Part shown: positions 16,070-23,885 of the stretch, piece after piece
Layout: every line of letters begins with the position of its first letter
Numbering within the stretch: the stretch's first letter is position 1
NCBI GenBank assembly: GCA_910580205.1
Contig: CAJTVP010000016.1
Location: forward strand, 1-43,114
Direction of reading: 5' to 3'
Length of the DNA stretch: 43,114 nt
Source of the DNA: an uncultured Eggerthellaceae bacterium
Lineage (GTDB): Bacteria > Actinomycetota > Coriobacteriia > Coriobacteriales > Eggerthellaceae
Notes under the pieces: generated by a model
Seen by the model: the letters and a program-made list of their open reading frames with translations, nothing else
Database searches by the model: none
What the model was told of the DNA's origin: nothing
Position numbers and translations under genes: made by a program

Positions 16070-16792
16070 TCACCGGTCTTGGATCAAGTGCTGGATCACG
16101 TAGGCGGAGAGCATCAGCCCGGCCACAGGCGGCATGTAGGAGTGCGTGCCCAGCTCCGTCTTCGCTGCACGAGCGGCCCCCGGTGCGGGCTTCACCTTCA
16201 CCGGCGGCTCTTGAGAATAGAGCACCTCCATGTCCACCACGCCGCGGCTGCGACAGATCTTGCGCATCTCCCGGCAGAACGGGCAGCCTTGGGTGTCCAT
16301 CAAGCGTGCGAACCGGAGTTTCGTGGGATCGGAGCGATTCGCCATGCCCATGGATGAGACGGCGGGGATGTTCCGCTCCGCGGCGAAGCGCGCGATGGCG
16401 GCTTTCGCGGTCAGCGTGTCAACGGCATCCACGATGAAGTCGATGGGCTTTTCGCCATCCAGCAGATCATCGATGAATTCCTCCGTCACGAACCCGTGCA
16501 GCTTTTCCACCGCCGCCTGTGGGTTGATCTGGCGCGCCATGGCTTCCATGACGTCCACTTTGCGCATCCCGATGGTGCTCGTGAAGGCGATGACTTGCCG
16601 GTTCAGGTCGCTTTCGGACACCACATCCTTGTCCACGAACAAAAAGCCGCCCACCCCCGCGCGCACGAGCGCTTCGGCGCACGCGGCCCCCACGCCGCCC
16701 AGCCCGATCACCGCAACGCGTGCCTGAGCCAGCCTCTCCACGCCTTCATCTCCCAGAAGGCGGCGCGACCGTGATGTCCTCTCTTCATCCAT
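16070..16792 (-). CDS. tcdA: tRNA threonylcarbamoyladenosine dehydratase
   Basis: A 240-residue E1/ThiF-like enzyme that, in E. coli, uses ATP to cyclise t6A37 of tRNAs to ct6A. The adenylate-binding GLGGVGAACAEALVRAG (30-46) and the acidic strand FLFVDKDVVSESDLNRQ are intact. A Cys pair (CPFCREMRKIC) is also present. The dehydratase form lacks the ubiquitin-like partner and rhodanese domain, as expected at this length. It is divergent from hisE, and its stop codon is a few bases from the response-regulator start, so it may head the same transcript. Confidence 0.88.
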   Translation of the reverse strand: MDEERTSRSRRLLGDEGVERLAQARVAVIGLGGVGAACAEALVRAGVGGFLFVDKDVVSESDLNRQVIAFTSTIGMRKVDVMEAMARQINPQAAVEKLHGFVTEEFIDDLLDGEKPIDFIVDAVDTLTAKAAIARFAAERNIPAVSSMGMANRSDPTKLRFARLMDTQGCPFCREMRKICRSRGVVDMEVLYSQEPPVKVKPAPGAARAAKTELGTHSYMPPVAGLMLSAYVIQHLIQDR

Positions 16793-16863
16793 GGGGGCAT
16801 TCTACTCCCTCTCTGCAGTTTCGCCGGTAACGAGAAAAGCGCGACCGCTTTCGCCGGGTGCGA

Positions 16864-16869
16864 TAAAAT
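16864..16869 (+). promoter_or_regulatory. -10 element giving leaderless hisE mRNA
   Basis: TAAAAT ends six bases before the hisE ATG (16876). A start seven bases downstream of the hexamer falls on the A of that ATG. No Shine-Dalgarno sequence is visible between them. GCGACC (16841-16846) is a weak -35 at 17-base spacing. Confidence 0.55.
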
Positions 16870-16875
16870 GCCTGC

Positions 16876-17286
16876 ATGCAACAGGACGCATCTCATATTG
16901 ACGCAGTGCCATCCCAGATCGGCCGGACGCTGGATGCGCTGGCGGCCACGATCGAATCGCGGCGGCAGGCCACGGACGAAAGCTACACCCATCGGCTGCT
17001 TGAGGGCAGACTGGATTCGCTGCTCAAGAAGGTGAGCGAGGAGTCGCTGGAAACGTGCTTGGCGGCGAAGGAAACGGCGCTGCGCGGGGACGGCGGATCA
17101 TCTTCGGACAAGGATCATCTTCGCTACGAGGCGGCCGATCTAATCTATCACTTGATGGTCCTTCTGGCGCGCTTCGATATCACGAATGACCAGTTGGCGG
17201 CGGAGCTGAACGCGCGGATGCGGCCGGAAGAGCTGCCGCAGGATGCGCAGGTCATGGATCAGGATCACATCAACAGGGGGCGATAG
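16876..17286 (+). CDS. hisE: Phosphoribosyl-ATP pyrophosphatase
   Basis: A 136-residue MazG-like all-helical enzyme for the second step of histidine synthesis (PR-ATP to PR-AMP). The conserved segments SYTHRLLEG, KKVSEESLETCLAAKE and YEAADLIYHLMVLLA carry the Glu/Asp metal ligands. The N-terminal 35 and C-terminal 20 residues extend beyond the core. No other his gene is in the window, so it is unlinked from the rest of the pathway. The likely mRNA is leaderless. The stop codon is one base before glmM, so the two are co-transcribed. Confidence 0.9.
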   Translation: MQQDASHIDAVPSQIGRTLDALAATIESRRQATDESYTHRLLEGRLDSLLKKVSEESLETCLAAKETALRGDGGSSSDKDHLRYEAADLIYHLMVLLARFDITNDQLAAELNARMRPEELPQDAQVMDQDHINRGR

Positions 17287-17287
17287 C

Positions 17288-18631
17288 ATGGCGAGGATGT
17301 TCGGCACTGACGGCGTGCGCGGCATTGCGAACACGGAGCTCACGAACCAGATGGCCTATCGGCTGGGCCAAGCGGCGGTGGTGTTCTTGGGCAAGACCAT
17401 CGTGGTGGGCAAGGACACGCGCCTGTCCGGCGACATGTTGGAGGCGGCGCTGGTCGCGGGCATCGAGAGCGCGGGCGGCACGGCGTATTTGGCGAACGTC
17501 ATCCCTACGCCAGCGGTGGCGCTCTTGGTCAGACGGCTGAACGCGGCGGGCGGCGTGGTCATCTCGGCATCGCACAACCCGCCGGAGTACAACGGCATCA
17601 AGCTGTTCGATGCGAACGGCTTCAAGCTGCCGGACGCGGTGGAGGACAAGATCGAAGAGTTCGTGCGCGCGGGCGGCCTGGAGCAGTCCGGAAAGCCGAT
17701 GCCCGTGGGTTCTGATCTGGGTTTCGCGGTGCCGCTGAATGACGCCGTTGAGATGTACATCATGCATGCGGTGGATTCCGTGCGCGGGCAGGGCATCTCG
17801 TTCGAGGGGATGACCATCGCGCTGGACACGGGCCATGGGGCATCCTCCATGACCAGCCCGGAGGCGCTTCGGCGGTTGGGTGCGGATGTGCATGTGATCA
17901 ACGATGACTACGATGGGCTGGACATCAATGTGAAGTGCGGTTCAACGCACCTGGAGCCACTGCAGCAGCTGGTCAAGGAGGCTCAAGCCGACGTGGGGAT
18001 CGCCCATGACGGAGATGCGGATCGCGTGATGATGGTGACGCCGGCAGGCGAGGAGATCGACGGAGATGTCATCGAAGCGGTGTGCGCGCTGGACATGAAG
18101 GAGCGCGGGGTTCTGGCGAATGGCACCGCCGTCACCACGGTCATGTGCAACCTGGGATTCGTTCACGCCATGCGCGATGCGGGCATCACGGTGGTGCAGA
18201 CGAAGGTGGGCGACCGCTACGTGCTGGAGGAGATGCGCGCGCACGGGCACACCATTGGCGGCGAGCAGTCTGGGCACATGATCTTGCTGGAGCACAACTC
18301 CACCGGTGACGGGCTCATGACCGCCGTGCAGTTCCTGGCTGCCGTGAAGCGTAGCGGGAAGACCGTGGAGGAAGCGGCGAAGGTGGTGCAGAAGTTCCCG
18401 CAGGAGCTCATCAACGTGCGCGTGGCTGACAAGAACGCCGTCATGGAGAGCGACGCGGTGAAAGGGGCTGTGCGCGCGGCCGAGGAAGCGCTGGGCGATG
18501 ACGGTCGCGTGTTGCTCAGGCCGTCGGGCACGGAGCCGGTGGTGCGCGTGATGGTGGAGGCCAAGGACGATGAGGCCGCCCTCACCCATGCGAAGACCAT
18601 CGCTGATCTGATCACGTCTTTGGGGTTGTAG
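17288..18631 (+). CDS. glmM: Phosphoglucosamine mutase
   Basis: A 447-residue alpha-D-phosphohexomutase that interconverts glucosamine-6- and -1-phosphate on the way to UDP-GlcNAc and peptidoglycan. The start MARMFGTDGVRG, the phosphoserine loop ISASHNPPEYNG (Ser95), the metal-binding DGDADR and the C-terminal phosphate loop RPSGTEPVVRVM are all present. The ATG at 17288 follows AGGGGG (17275-17280); the frame is open further upstream only through hisE. Its length is standard. It sits between hisE and the TIR-LRR gene, 11 bases from the latter. Confidence 0.96.
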   Translation: MARMFGTDGVRGIANTELTNQMAYRLGQAAVVFLGKTIVVGKDTRLSGDMLEAALVAGIESAGGTAYLANVIPTPAVALLVRRLNAAGGVVISASHNPPEYNGIKLFDANGFKLPDAVEDKIEEFVRAGGLEQSGKPMPVGSDLGFAVPLNDAVEMYIMHAVDSVRGQGISFEGMTIALDTGHGASSMTSPEALRRLGADVHVINDDYDGLDINVKCGSTHLEPLQQLVKEAQADVGIAHDGDADRVMMVTPAGEEIDGDVIEAVCALDMKERGVLANGTAVTTVMCNLGFVHAMRDAGITVVQTKVGDRYVLEEMRAHGHTIGGEQSGHMILLEHNSTGDGLMTAVQFLAAVKRSGKTVEEAAKVVQKFPQELINVRVADKNAVMESDAVKGAVRAAEEALGDDGRVLLRPSGTEPVVRVMVEAKDDEAALTHAKTIADLITSLGL

Positions 18632-18642
18632 ACAAGCCTTCA

Positions 18643-20154
18643 ATGGGACAAGCAACAACGCACGCGAGGGCTTACAGCGGCACGGCGCCCTACATCTTCG
18701 TGAGCTATGCGCATCGTGATTCGGACACGGTCATTCCCATCTTGGAATACCTCATCTGCCATGGCTACAACGTCTGGTATGACGAGGGCATCACGCCCGG
18801 CGCTGATTGGGACGAGTTCCTGAACCAGAAGATCCTCGGCTGCTCGTGTTTCCTGTGCTTTCTGAGCGAGCATTCGGTGGCATCTCCCGAATGCCTGAAA
18901 GAGATGCGCCGTGCTGAACAGGCCCCGTGCGAGGTGCTCAGCGTCTTCCTTGAACCAGTCGAGCCTCCCGCCGACCTGAAGAGCTCCTTCATGAGCCGGC
19001 AGGTCATAGAGCATTGGCGCATGGCCGATCAGACGGAGTTCTACATCAAGCTGCTGTCGCATAGCCTGTTCGACCCGTGCCAGGAGACCGAGGAGTTCCT
19101 GATCAATGACGGCGCGTTGCTCCGGTACAACGGCAGCGCGAAGGACATCATCGTTCCGGATGCGGTGACCCAGATCGGATACGACGCGTTCGAGGGAGAT
19201 CAGAACGCCGTATCCGTGCGCATCCCCGCTGCGGTGGATCGCATCGGCAAGTTCGCGTTCAACAACATGCCGGCACTTCAGATCATCGACGTGGATGAGG
19301 GCAACGGATTCTTCGCGTCTGTGGGCGGCGTGCTCTATAACAAGGCGCTCAACTATCTGCTGCGCTATCCCTCCGCGCGCTGCGAAAATGAATATGAAGT
19401 CAAGGAAGGCGTGAAGAACGTCGCCATCGTGGCCTTCGCCGGGGCAGCATCCCTGCGCACGGTCACAGTGCCCGAATCTGTCACGATGATCGGGGACCGC
19501 GCGTTCGAATCATGCCGCAATCTCGTTTCCGTGGACCTCACCGCCGCGATCGACCGGCTGCATCCCTACACATTCAGTCGTTGCGCCAACCTTGTGAGCA
19601 TCGAGCTGCCGTCCCGTTTGAGGTCAATCGGGGATGGCGCGTTCAGCGGGTGCAGCAGCTTGCCCTCCATAGACATCCCGGACACCGTCGAAAGCGTCGG
19701 GGAGATGGCGTTCGCGTATTGTGAGAGCATCACCAGCCTCACCCTCCCGCCTCATGTTCGCGAAGCAGCCGAATACTGCTTCCATGAATGCAAGGATCTG
19801 CGCACGGTGGGCCTGGGTCAAGCCGTGCGCGTGCGGCAGTATGCGTTCAAGAACTGCGAATCACTGGAGAGCGTTTCCTTCTCACCGGCGCTTGAGAGCA
19901 TCGATCGCGCCGCATTCTCCGGCTGCCAGTCGCTCCGTTCCGTCATCTTGCCGGATTCGGTAGCGGTGTTGGGAGAGTACTCGTTCGACCGGTGCACGTC
20001 TCTGGAAGAGGTGACGTGCGGTGCGGGGTTGAAGCGCATTGAGAGCGGGGCGTTCGTGGGCGATGACGGCTTGCGCGTGGTGCGCGTTCCCGCCTCCATC
20101 GAACATATCGCGCCGGATGCGTTCGACAAGGACGTCACGATCGAGCGGTACTGA
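18643..20154 (+). CDS. TIR domain fused to BspA-type leucine-rich repeats
   Basis: A 503-residue protein without signal peptide or membrane helix. Residues 16-120 are a TIR_2-type domain: YIFVSYAHRDSD (first strand), GYNVWYDEGITPGADW, and SEHSVASPECLKEM, where Glu87 of CLKE sits at the NADase catalytic position. After a linker of about 45 residues come about 13 repeats of 23 residues (about 168-503) following the pattern VxxIGxxAFxxCxxLxxVxLPxx of BspA/LRR_5 proteins, with a short insertion near FFASVGGVLYNK. BspA repeats are usually on secreted proteins, so a cytoplasmic version joined to TIR suggests a sensor-effector. Bacterial TIR domains commonly cleave NAD+ in phage defence or signal. 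The start has no clear ribosome site and may depend on coupling to glmM, 11 bases upstream. Role is inferred. Confidence 0.85.
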   Translation: MGQATTHARAYSGTAPYIFVSYAHRDSDTVIPILEYLICHGYNVWYDEGITPGADWDEFLNQKILGCSCFLCFLSEHSVASPECLKEMRRAEQAPCEVLSVFLEPVEPPADLKSSFMSRQVIEHWRMADQTEFYIKLLSHSLFDPCQETEEFLINDGALLRYNGSAKDIIVPDAVTQIGYDAFEGDQNAVSVRIPAAVDRIGKFAFNNMPALQIIDVDEGNGFFASVGGVLYNKALNYLLRYPSARCENEYEVKEGVKNVAIVAFAGAASLRTVTVPESVTMIGDRAFESCRNLVSVDLTAAIDRLHPYTFSRCANLVSIELPSRLRSIGDGAFSGCSSLPSIDIPDTVESVGEMAFAYCESITSLTLPPHVREAAEYCFHECKDLRTVGLGQAVRVRQYAFKNCESLESVSFSPALESIDRAAFSGCQSLRSVILPDSVAVLGEYSFDRCTSLEEVTCGAGLKRIESGAFVGDDGLRVVRVPASIEHIAPDAFDKDVTIERY

Positions 20155-20182
20155 GGCGCGCGGCTCTCCCACCAAAGCGTGG

Positions 20183-20713
20183 TCACAGCGCCCTCTCCAA
20201 GACGACAGGTTGATGCCACTGGTATTTCGGGCTGGCGGCAAGCTCCATCACCCGCGCGCTGATGCGCTTGAGCATATCCTCACCCAGCGGCTCGAAGGTG
20301 CGGTAGCGCTCATCTTCCGGGGCGGGGAAGAACAGGGCCTGGCCGTAGGTTTGGGACCGTTCGCTCTCAATGCGGCCATATAGATGGATATGCATCCGCG
20401 GGCGCTCCCCGCGAAGGAAGCTCCAGTTCCCGTTGTCCTGGTAGTTGATGCGGTACAGCTCTTGCCCGGATTCGCTCATGATCTCCGCGAACGCTTGCCC
20501 GGCGACCATGGTGAACCACATGCATTCGATGGCCGCCTCAGCGCTGAGCTGCGTCCGGTCTTCGATGGCGGGATCGTTGACCTCCAGGAACAAGTGTCCG
20601 CCGTCGCAGGCGGGAACATGGGGATGGGCAGGGGATCTCAACGTGAAGGAGCGCGTTTGGACGAGGATGGCATCGGTGCGCGCTTTGGCGGTAGGGTCTT
20701 TCTGGGTGTTCAT
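20183..20713 (-). CDS. HIT-like protein, putative
   Basis: A 176-residue soluble protein. The segment GERPRMHIHLYGR contains a His-x-His-x core reminiscent of the histidine-triad family, and NYQDNGNWSFLRG before it fits the strand preceding that motif. HIT enzymes hydrolyse nucleotide phosphoramidates and dinucleoside polyphosphates. The full HxHxHxx triad is not complete here, so activity is uncertain. A ribosome site GAGGAG about 13 bases before the ATG overlaps the stop codon of the 37-aa frame upstream (20729-20842), suggesting coupled translation. It is convergent with the TIR-LRR gene. Confidence 0.55.
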   Translation of the reverse strand: MNTQKDPTAKARTDAILVQTRSFTLRSPAHPHVPACDGGHLFLEVNDPAIEDRTQLSAEAAIECMWFTMVAGQAFAEIMSESGQELYRINYQDNGNWSFLRGERPRMHIHLYGRIESERSQTYGQALFFPAPEDERYRTFEPLGEDMLKRISARVMELAASPKYQWHQPVVLERAL

Positions 20714-20728
20714 AGGGCAGTCAGCTCC

Positions 20729-20842
20729 TCAGAGGATATCGGCGAGTTTCTTCACGTTGTCCGCGTCACGGCCTTGAAGCGTCGTCACGCTCTGGGCGAT
20801 CACGAACAGCGTCAACGCTGAGACCAGAAGCTCGGTTGCCAT
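20729..20842 (-). CDS. 37-residue hydrophobic peptide gene
   Basis: A frame of 37 codons starts at ATG 20842 after GGTGGAAAAG and stops at TGA 20731-20729, 15 bases before the HIT-like gene. Residues 4-21 (ELLVSALTLFVIAQSVTT) form a short amphipathic or membrane helix. The rest is polar and ends VKKLADIL. The GAGGAG serving the downstream gene overlaps its stop codon, so it could be a leader peptide or a small membrane partner. No family is recognised. Confidence 0.5.
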   Translation of the reverse strand: MATELLVSALTLFVIAQSVTTLQGRDADNVKKLADIL

Positions 20843-20950
20843 CTTTTCCACCGTCCTTTGAGGGGTTATCCACCTGATTGGGGATGATAACACCCTGCGC
20901 CGAAACGCCGGTCTGACGGTGCTTGACCAGGGGGGGCGGGAAGGATGCTC

Positions 20951-21295
20951 TCAGCACCCGCGCTTCGCTGCTGCCTGATAGCCTTGCCCCCATGCGGCCA
21001 GGGCATCCAAGACGGTCTCCAAGCTCATGCCCAGTTTCGTCAGGGAATACTCCACGCGCGGCGGCACTTCGGCGAACACCTGTCGGTGCACGAGGCCAGC
21101 TTCTTCCATGGTGCGCAGATTGGAGGTCAGCACTTTCTGGGAGATGGAGCCCACGGAGCGTTGCAGCTCTTTGAAGCGCATGGTGCCGTTCGCCAGCAAG
21201 TCGCGAAGGATGAGGACTTGCCATTTGTTGCCGATGAGGAGCAGCGTGGTCTCCACGGGGCAGGCGGGGAGGTTCTCGAAAGCGCTCTCGGTCAT
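20951..21295 (-). CDS. HxlR-family transcriptional regulator
   Basis: A 114-residue winged-helix regulator. The typical HxlR start CPVETTLLLIGNKWQVLILRDLL, the helix RFKELQRSVGSISQKVLTSNLRTMEEAGLV and the wing VPPRVEYSLTKLG are clear. One Cys near the N terminus (Cys12) is in the position that senses electrophiles or disulfide stress in YodB/HypR-type members, and another is at the very end. AGGAGG seven bases before the ATG at 21295 fixes the start. It is divergent from the MBL/nitroreductase/sirtuin operon and very likely controls it. Confidence 0.9.
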   Translation of the reverse strand: MTESAFENLPACPVETTLLLIGNKWQVLILRDLLANGTMRFKELQRSVGSISQKVLTSNLRTMEEAGLVHRQVFAEVPPRVEYSLTKLGMSLETVLDALAAWGQGYQAAAKRGC

Positions 21296-21380
21296 TTTGA
21301 TGTCCTCCTGTTCACCCTGTTCAGGTTCAATGGTTACTGAAAGGTACCTACAGCACTTCATTGTGCCTACTTCCCAATGG

Positions 21381-21401
21381 ATACCGTAAAGCTTAGGGTA
21401 T
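21381..21401. promoter_or_regulatory. Inverted repeats in HxlR/operon control region
   Basis: ATACC (21381-21385) and GGTAT (21397-21401) form an inverted repeat about 60 bases before the MBL-fold gene. Nearer the regulator, GGTTACT and AAGGTACC (about 21329-21345) are a second, TACT/GTAC-rich element like known HxlR-family boxes. Both are candidates for regulator binding. Confidence 0.4.
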
Positions 21402-21460
21402 GAGCTGTCAAAAGGCAATGTCCGCTGCGAAAGCCGGACACGACGGGAAAGGACCCGATC

Positions 21461-22264
21461 ATGCAGAAGAACGATTTCATCACGGTGGATCTCGGCAAAG
21501 GGCAAGTGCGCGTGTATGAGCGCGATGGCATCAAGCTGCATGCCTATCAGACCCACGACTTGATCGATGATGAGGTGTTCGTCGTTGAGAAAAATGGCCG
21601 CGCCATCATCATCGAATACCCGTGCTTCTACGACAACATCGCGGAGCTGACGCAGTACCTGTCCGACGCTGGCATCACGGTCGAGGGCATCTTGGCCGCT
21701 TACCACATGGCGGGTGCCAGCTTCCTGCCGGATGTGCCGGTCTATGCCACCGCTTCGGCGGATGCATACGGCCATGAAGGCGACGGAAAGGCCCTGGTCG
21801 ATGGGTTCGCCGCGGCCTTCGGAGATGTGTTCGACAGCTCTCTGCCCACGGTCACGAACGTGTTGGAAGCCGGCCCGGTTGAGATCGCGGGCATCACTGT
21901 GGTCATCCTGCCCAACGACGACGCGTTCGACATCCGGATTCCTGAGCTGGATGCCATCTACACGCACATGCTCGGCCACGACTGCCATTCCATCGTGGCC
22001 GGCGCCGGTCACGCCGACGGAATCATCGCGCAGTTGAATGGGTATCTGAAGGACGGATTCGACCTGGTGCTCACGAGCCACTACACGCCCGAGGACTTGA
22101 AGGATGTGCAGGCCAAGATAGACTATTTGGAGAACCTGAAGGCCATCGCCGCGAAGAGCCAGGACGCAGTTGCGTTCAAGGCCGCTGTTGAGGCGGCGTA
22201 CCCTGAGTACGCGGGGCAGAACTACCTGGATATGACGACGGGCTTCTTCTTTCCGGAGGGATAG
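21461..22264 (+). CDS. Metallo-beta-lactamase-fold protein, degenerate site
   Basis: A 267-residue protein with the order of strands of the MBL fold (VFVVEKNGRAIIIEYPCFYDN, then a cap, then GITVVILPND and HSIVAGAGHADGI). The normal HxHxDH metal motif is missing: the equivalent stretch reads AAYHMAGASFLP. It may bind a different cofactor or be non-enzymatic. GAAAGGA before ATG 21461 is its ribosome site. It is the first gene of the operon with nitroreductase, sirtuin and macrodomain, opposite an HxlR gene. Confidence 0.65.
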   Translation: MQKNDFITVDLGKGQVRVYERDGIKLHAYQTHDLIDDEVFVVEKNGRAIIIEYPCFYDNIAELTQYLSDAGITVEGILAAYHMAGASFLPDVPVYATASADAYGHEGDGKALVDGFAAAFGDVFDSSLPTVTNVLEAGPVEIAGITVVILPNDDAFDIRIPELDAIYTHMLGHDCHSIVAGAGHADGIIAQLNGYLKDGFDLVLTSHYTPEDLKDVQAKIDYLENLKAIAAKSQDAVAFKAAVEAAYPEYAGQNYLDMTTGFFFPEG

Positions 22265-22266
22265 CC

Positions 22267-22929
22267 GTGAACCAGCCTGATGAACAGTCGACGCTCATCG
22301 AAGGGTTCCCGAGAAAGGGCATCGGGAACCCGCCTTCCGCGCTAACGGTAACCACAGCGCCCAATGAGACGATTCGGACGCTTTTGGGCCGGCGCACCAT
22401 TCGTCGGTTCAAGGATGATCCGGTGGATCCGCAAAGTCTGGACGCCATCGTGGAGGTGGGCCTGCGCTCGGCGAACGCGGGCGGATGCCAGGCGCCCATC
22501 TTCCTCGTGAGCCAAGATGCGGAGACGAACCGCATGTTGGGGGCTATCTCGAACGGCCTTTACGACGAGGGGTACTACCCCGTTTCCAGCGCGCAGCCTT
22601 CGACGGCATGCATGGTGGGCCTGACGGATGCGTTCTATGGCGCGCCCGTAGTCATCACCGTGTTCACGCCGGAAGGGTGGATCTACGGGCCTTTCGATGT
22701 GGGTGTGTGCGTAGCGAACATGATGAACGCCGCATGGTCGCTGGGGCTGGGCAGCTGCGTGGTCAGCCGTGCAGGGCGAACGTTCGCCACTGAGGCAGGG
22801 AGGGACGTCCTGGAGCGCGCGGGCATTCCGGATGGCTATGAGGCGCAGCTACACCTGGTGATCGGCGTGCCCGAAAGCACTGAGGCCGACCCGTATGAGC
22901 TGTATCCCAATCGGGTGGCGTGGTTATGA
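22267..22929 (+). CDS. Nitroreductase-family flavoenzyme
   Basis: A 220-residue FMN-dependent reductase. The N-terminal RRTIRRFKDDPVD is the FMN phosphate-binding motif, LRSANAGGCQ and AAWSLGLGSCVV follow, and the end EAQLHLVIGVPE is typical. Members reduce nitro compounds, quinones or enoates with NAD(P)H. The GTG start at 22267 is set by GGAGGG (22255-22260). It begins two bases after the upstream stop and ends in an ATGA overlap with the sirtuin gene. The substrate is unknown. Confidence 0.88.
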   Translation: MNQPDEQSTLIEGFPRKGIGNPPSALTVTTAPNETIRTLLGRRTIRRFKDDPVDPQSLDAIVEVGLRSANAGGCQAPIFLVSQDAETNRMLGAISNGLYDEGYYPVSSAQPSTACMVGLTDAFYGAPVVITVFTPEGWIYGPFDVGVCVANMMNAAWSLGLGSCVVSRAGRTFATEAGRDVLERAGIPDGYEAQLHLVIGVPESTEADPYELYPNRVAWL

Positions 22930-23885
22930 ATGCGCAGGGTGAGACGACGCGGAGGTGTGCGGAAATGGAAGCGGTGCAGATGCATTTGGATGCGGAAGCG
23001 GCGCGTCTGGGCGAAGAGCTGGCGGCGGCAGACGCGATCGTGGTGGGCGCAGGTGCTGGGCTCTCCACGGCGGCGGGGTTCACGTACACCGGTGAGCGCT
23101 TCAAGCGGTATTTCGGCGATTTCGCTCGCGTCTACGGTTTTCGTGATATGTATTCCGGCGGATTCTTCCCCTATGAGACGCCGGGGAAGCGCTGGGCGTT
23201 CTGGAGCCGCTACATTTGGATCAACCGATTCGCGCCCATTCCCGGCAGCGCCTACGACGACCTTCGTAAGATCCTGGAAGGCAAGGATGCCTTCGTCATC
23301 ACGACGAACGTGGATCACTGCTTCCAGCGTGCGGGCTTCGCGAAGGATCGCCTGTTCTACACGCAGGGGGATTACGGGCTGTTCCAGTGTTCGGGGCCAT
23401 GTTGCCAAGAAACGTGGGATGATGAGGAGGTCGTGCGCGCGATGGTGGAGGCGCAGGGGTTCCGCGTTGCCGGCGATGGCGAGCTGCTGTTGCCGGAGAA
23501 TGGCGCACCGAAGATGGCGGTGCCTGATGAATCGCTGCCGACGTGCCCTCATTGCGGCAGGCCGGCGGTCATGAACCTGCGCGCCGATGGCACGTTCGTA
23601 GAGGATGCCGGCTGGCATGAGGCGGCGCAGCGCTATCGCGAGTTTTTGCGCACGCGGCAAGACGGGCGCAGAGTGCTGTTCCTGGAGCTGGGCGTGGGCT
23701 ACAACACGCCGGTCATCATCAAGTATCCGTTCTGGCGGATGACGGCGCATGATCCGAACGCGCGCTACGCCACCGTGAACTTGGGAGACGCTGAGGTGTT
23801 CGAGGGGATTCGGGACCGCGCGATATGCATCGACGGGGATATCGCGGAGGTGCTGGGCGCGTTGAAAGGATTGAAGGATGAGTGA
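22926..23885 (+). CDS. Class M sirtuin (SirTM-like ADP-ribosyltransferase)
   Basis: A 319-residue Sir2-fold protein. The NAD site is GAGAGLSTAAG (41-51). The catalytic block reads VITTNVDHCFQRAGF, i.e. a TTNVD-type motif in place of TQNID, followed by TQGDYG, with Gln where classical sirtuins have the catalytic His. Zinc Cys pairs are CSGPCC and CPHCG. These are features of SirTMs, which are known in Staphylococcus and Streptococcus to ADP-ribosylate lipoylated GcvH-L and are encoded beside a macrodomain. Here the macrodomain is present but gcvH-L and lplA2 are not. The ATG at 22926 overlaps the nitroreductase stop (ATGA); a GTG at 22920 is less likely. Confidence 0.88.
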   Translation: MNAQGETTRRCAEMEAVQMHLDAEAARLGEELAAADAIVVGAGAGLSTAAGFTYTGERFKRYFGDFARVYGFRDMYSGGFFPYETPGKRWAFWSRYIWINRFAPIPGSAYDDLRKILEGKDAFVITTNVDHCFQRAGFAKDRLFYTQGDYGLFQCSGPCCQETWDDEEVVRAMVEAQGFRVAGDGELLLPENGAPKMAVPDESLPTCPHCGRPAVMNLRADGTFVEDAGWHEAAQRYREFLRTRQDGRRVLFLELGVGYNTPVIIKYPFWRMTAHDPNARYATVNLGDAEVFEGIRDRAICIDGDIAEVLGALKGLKDE

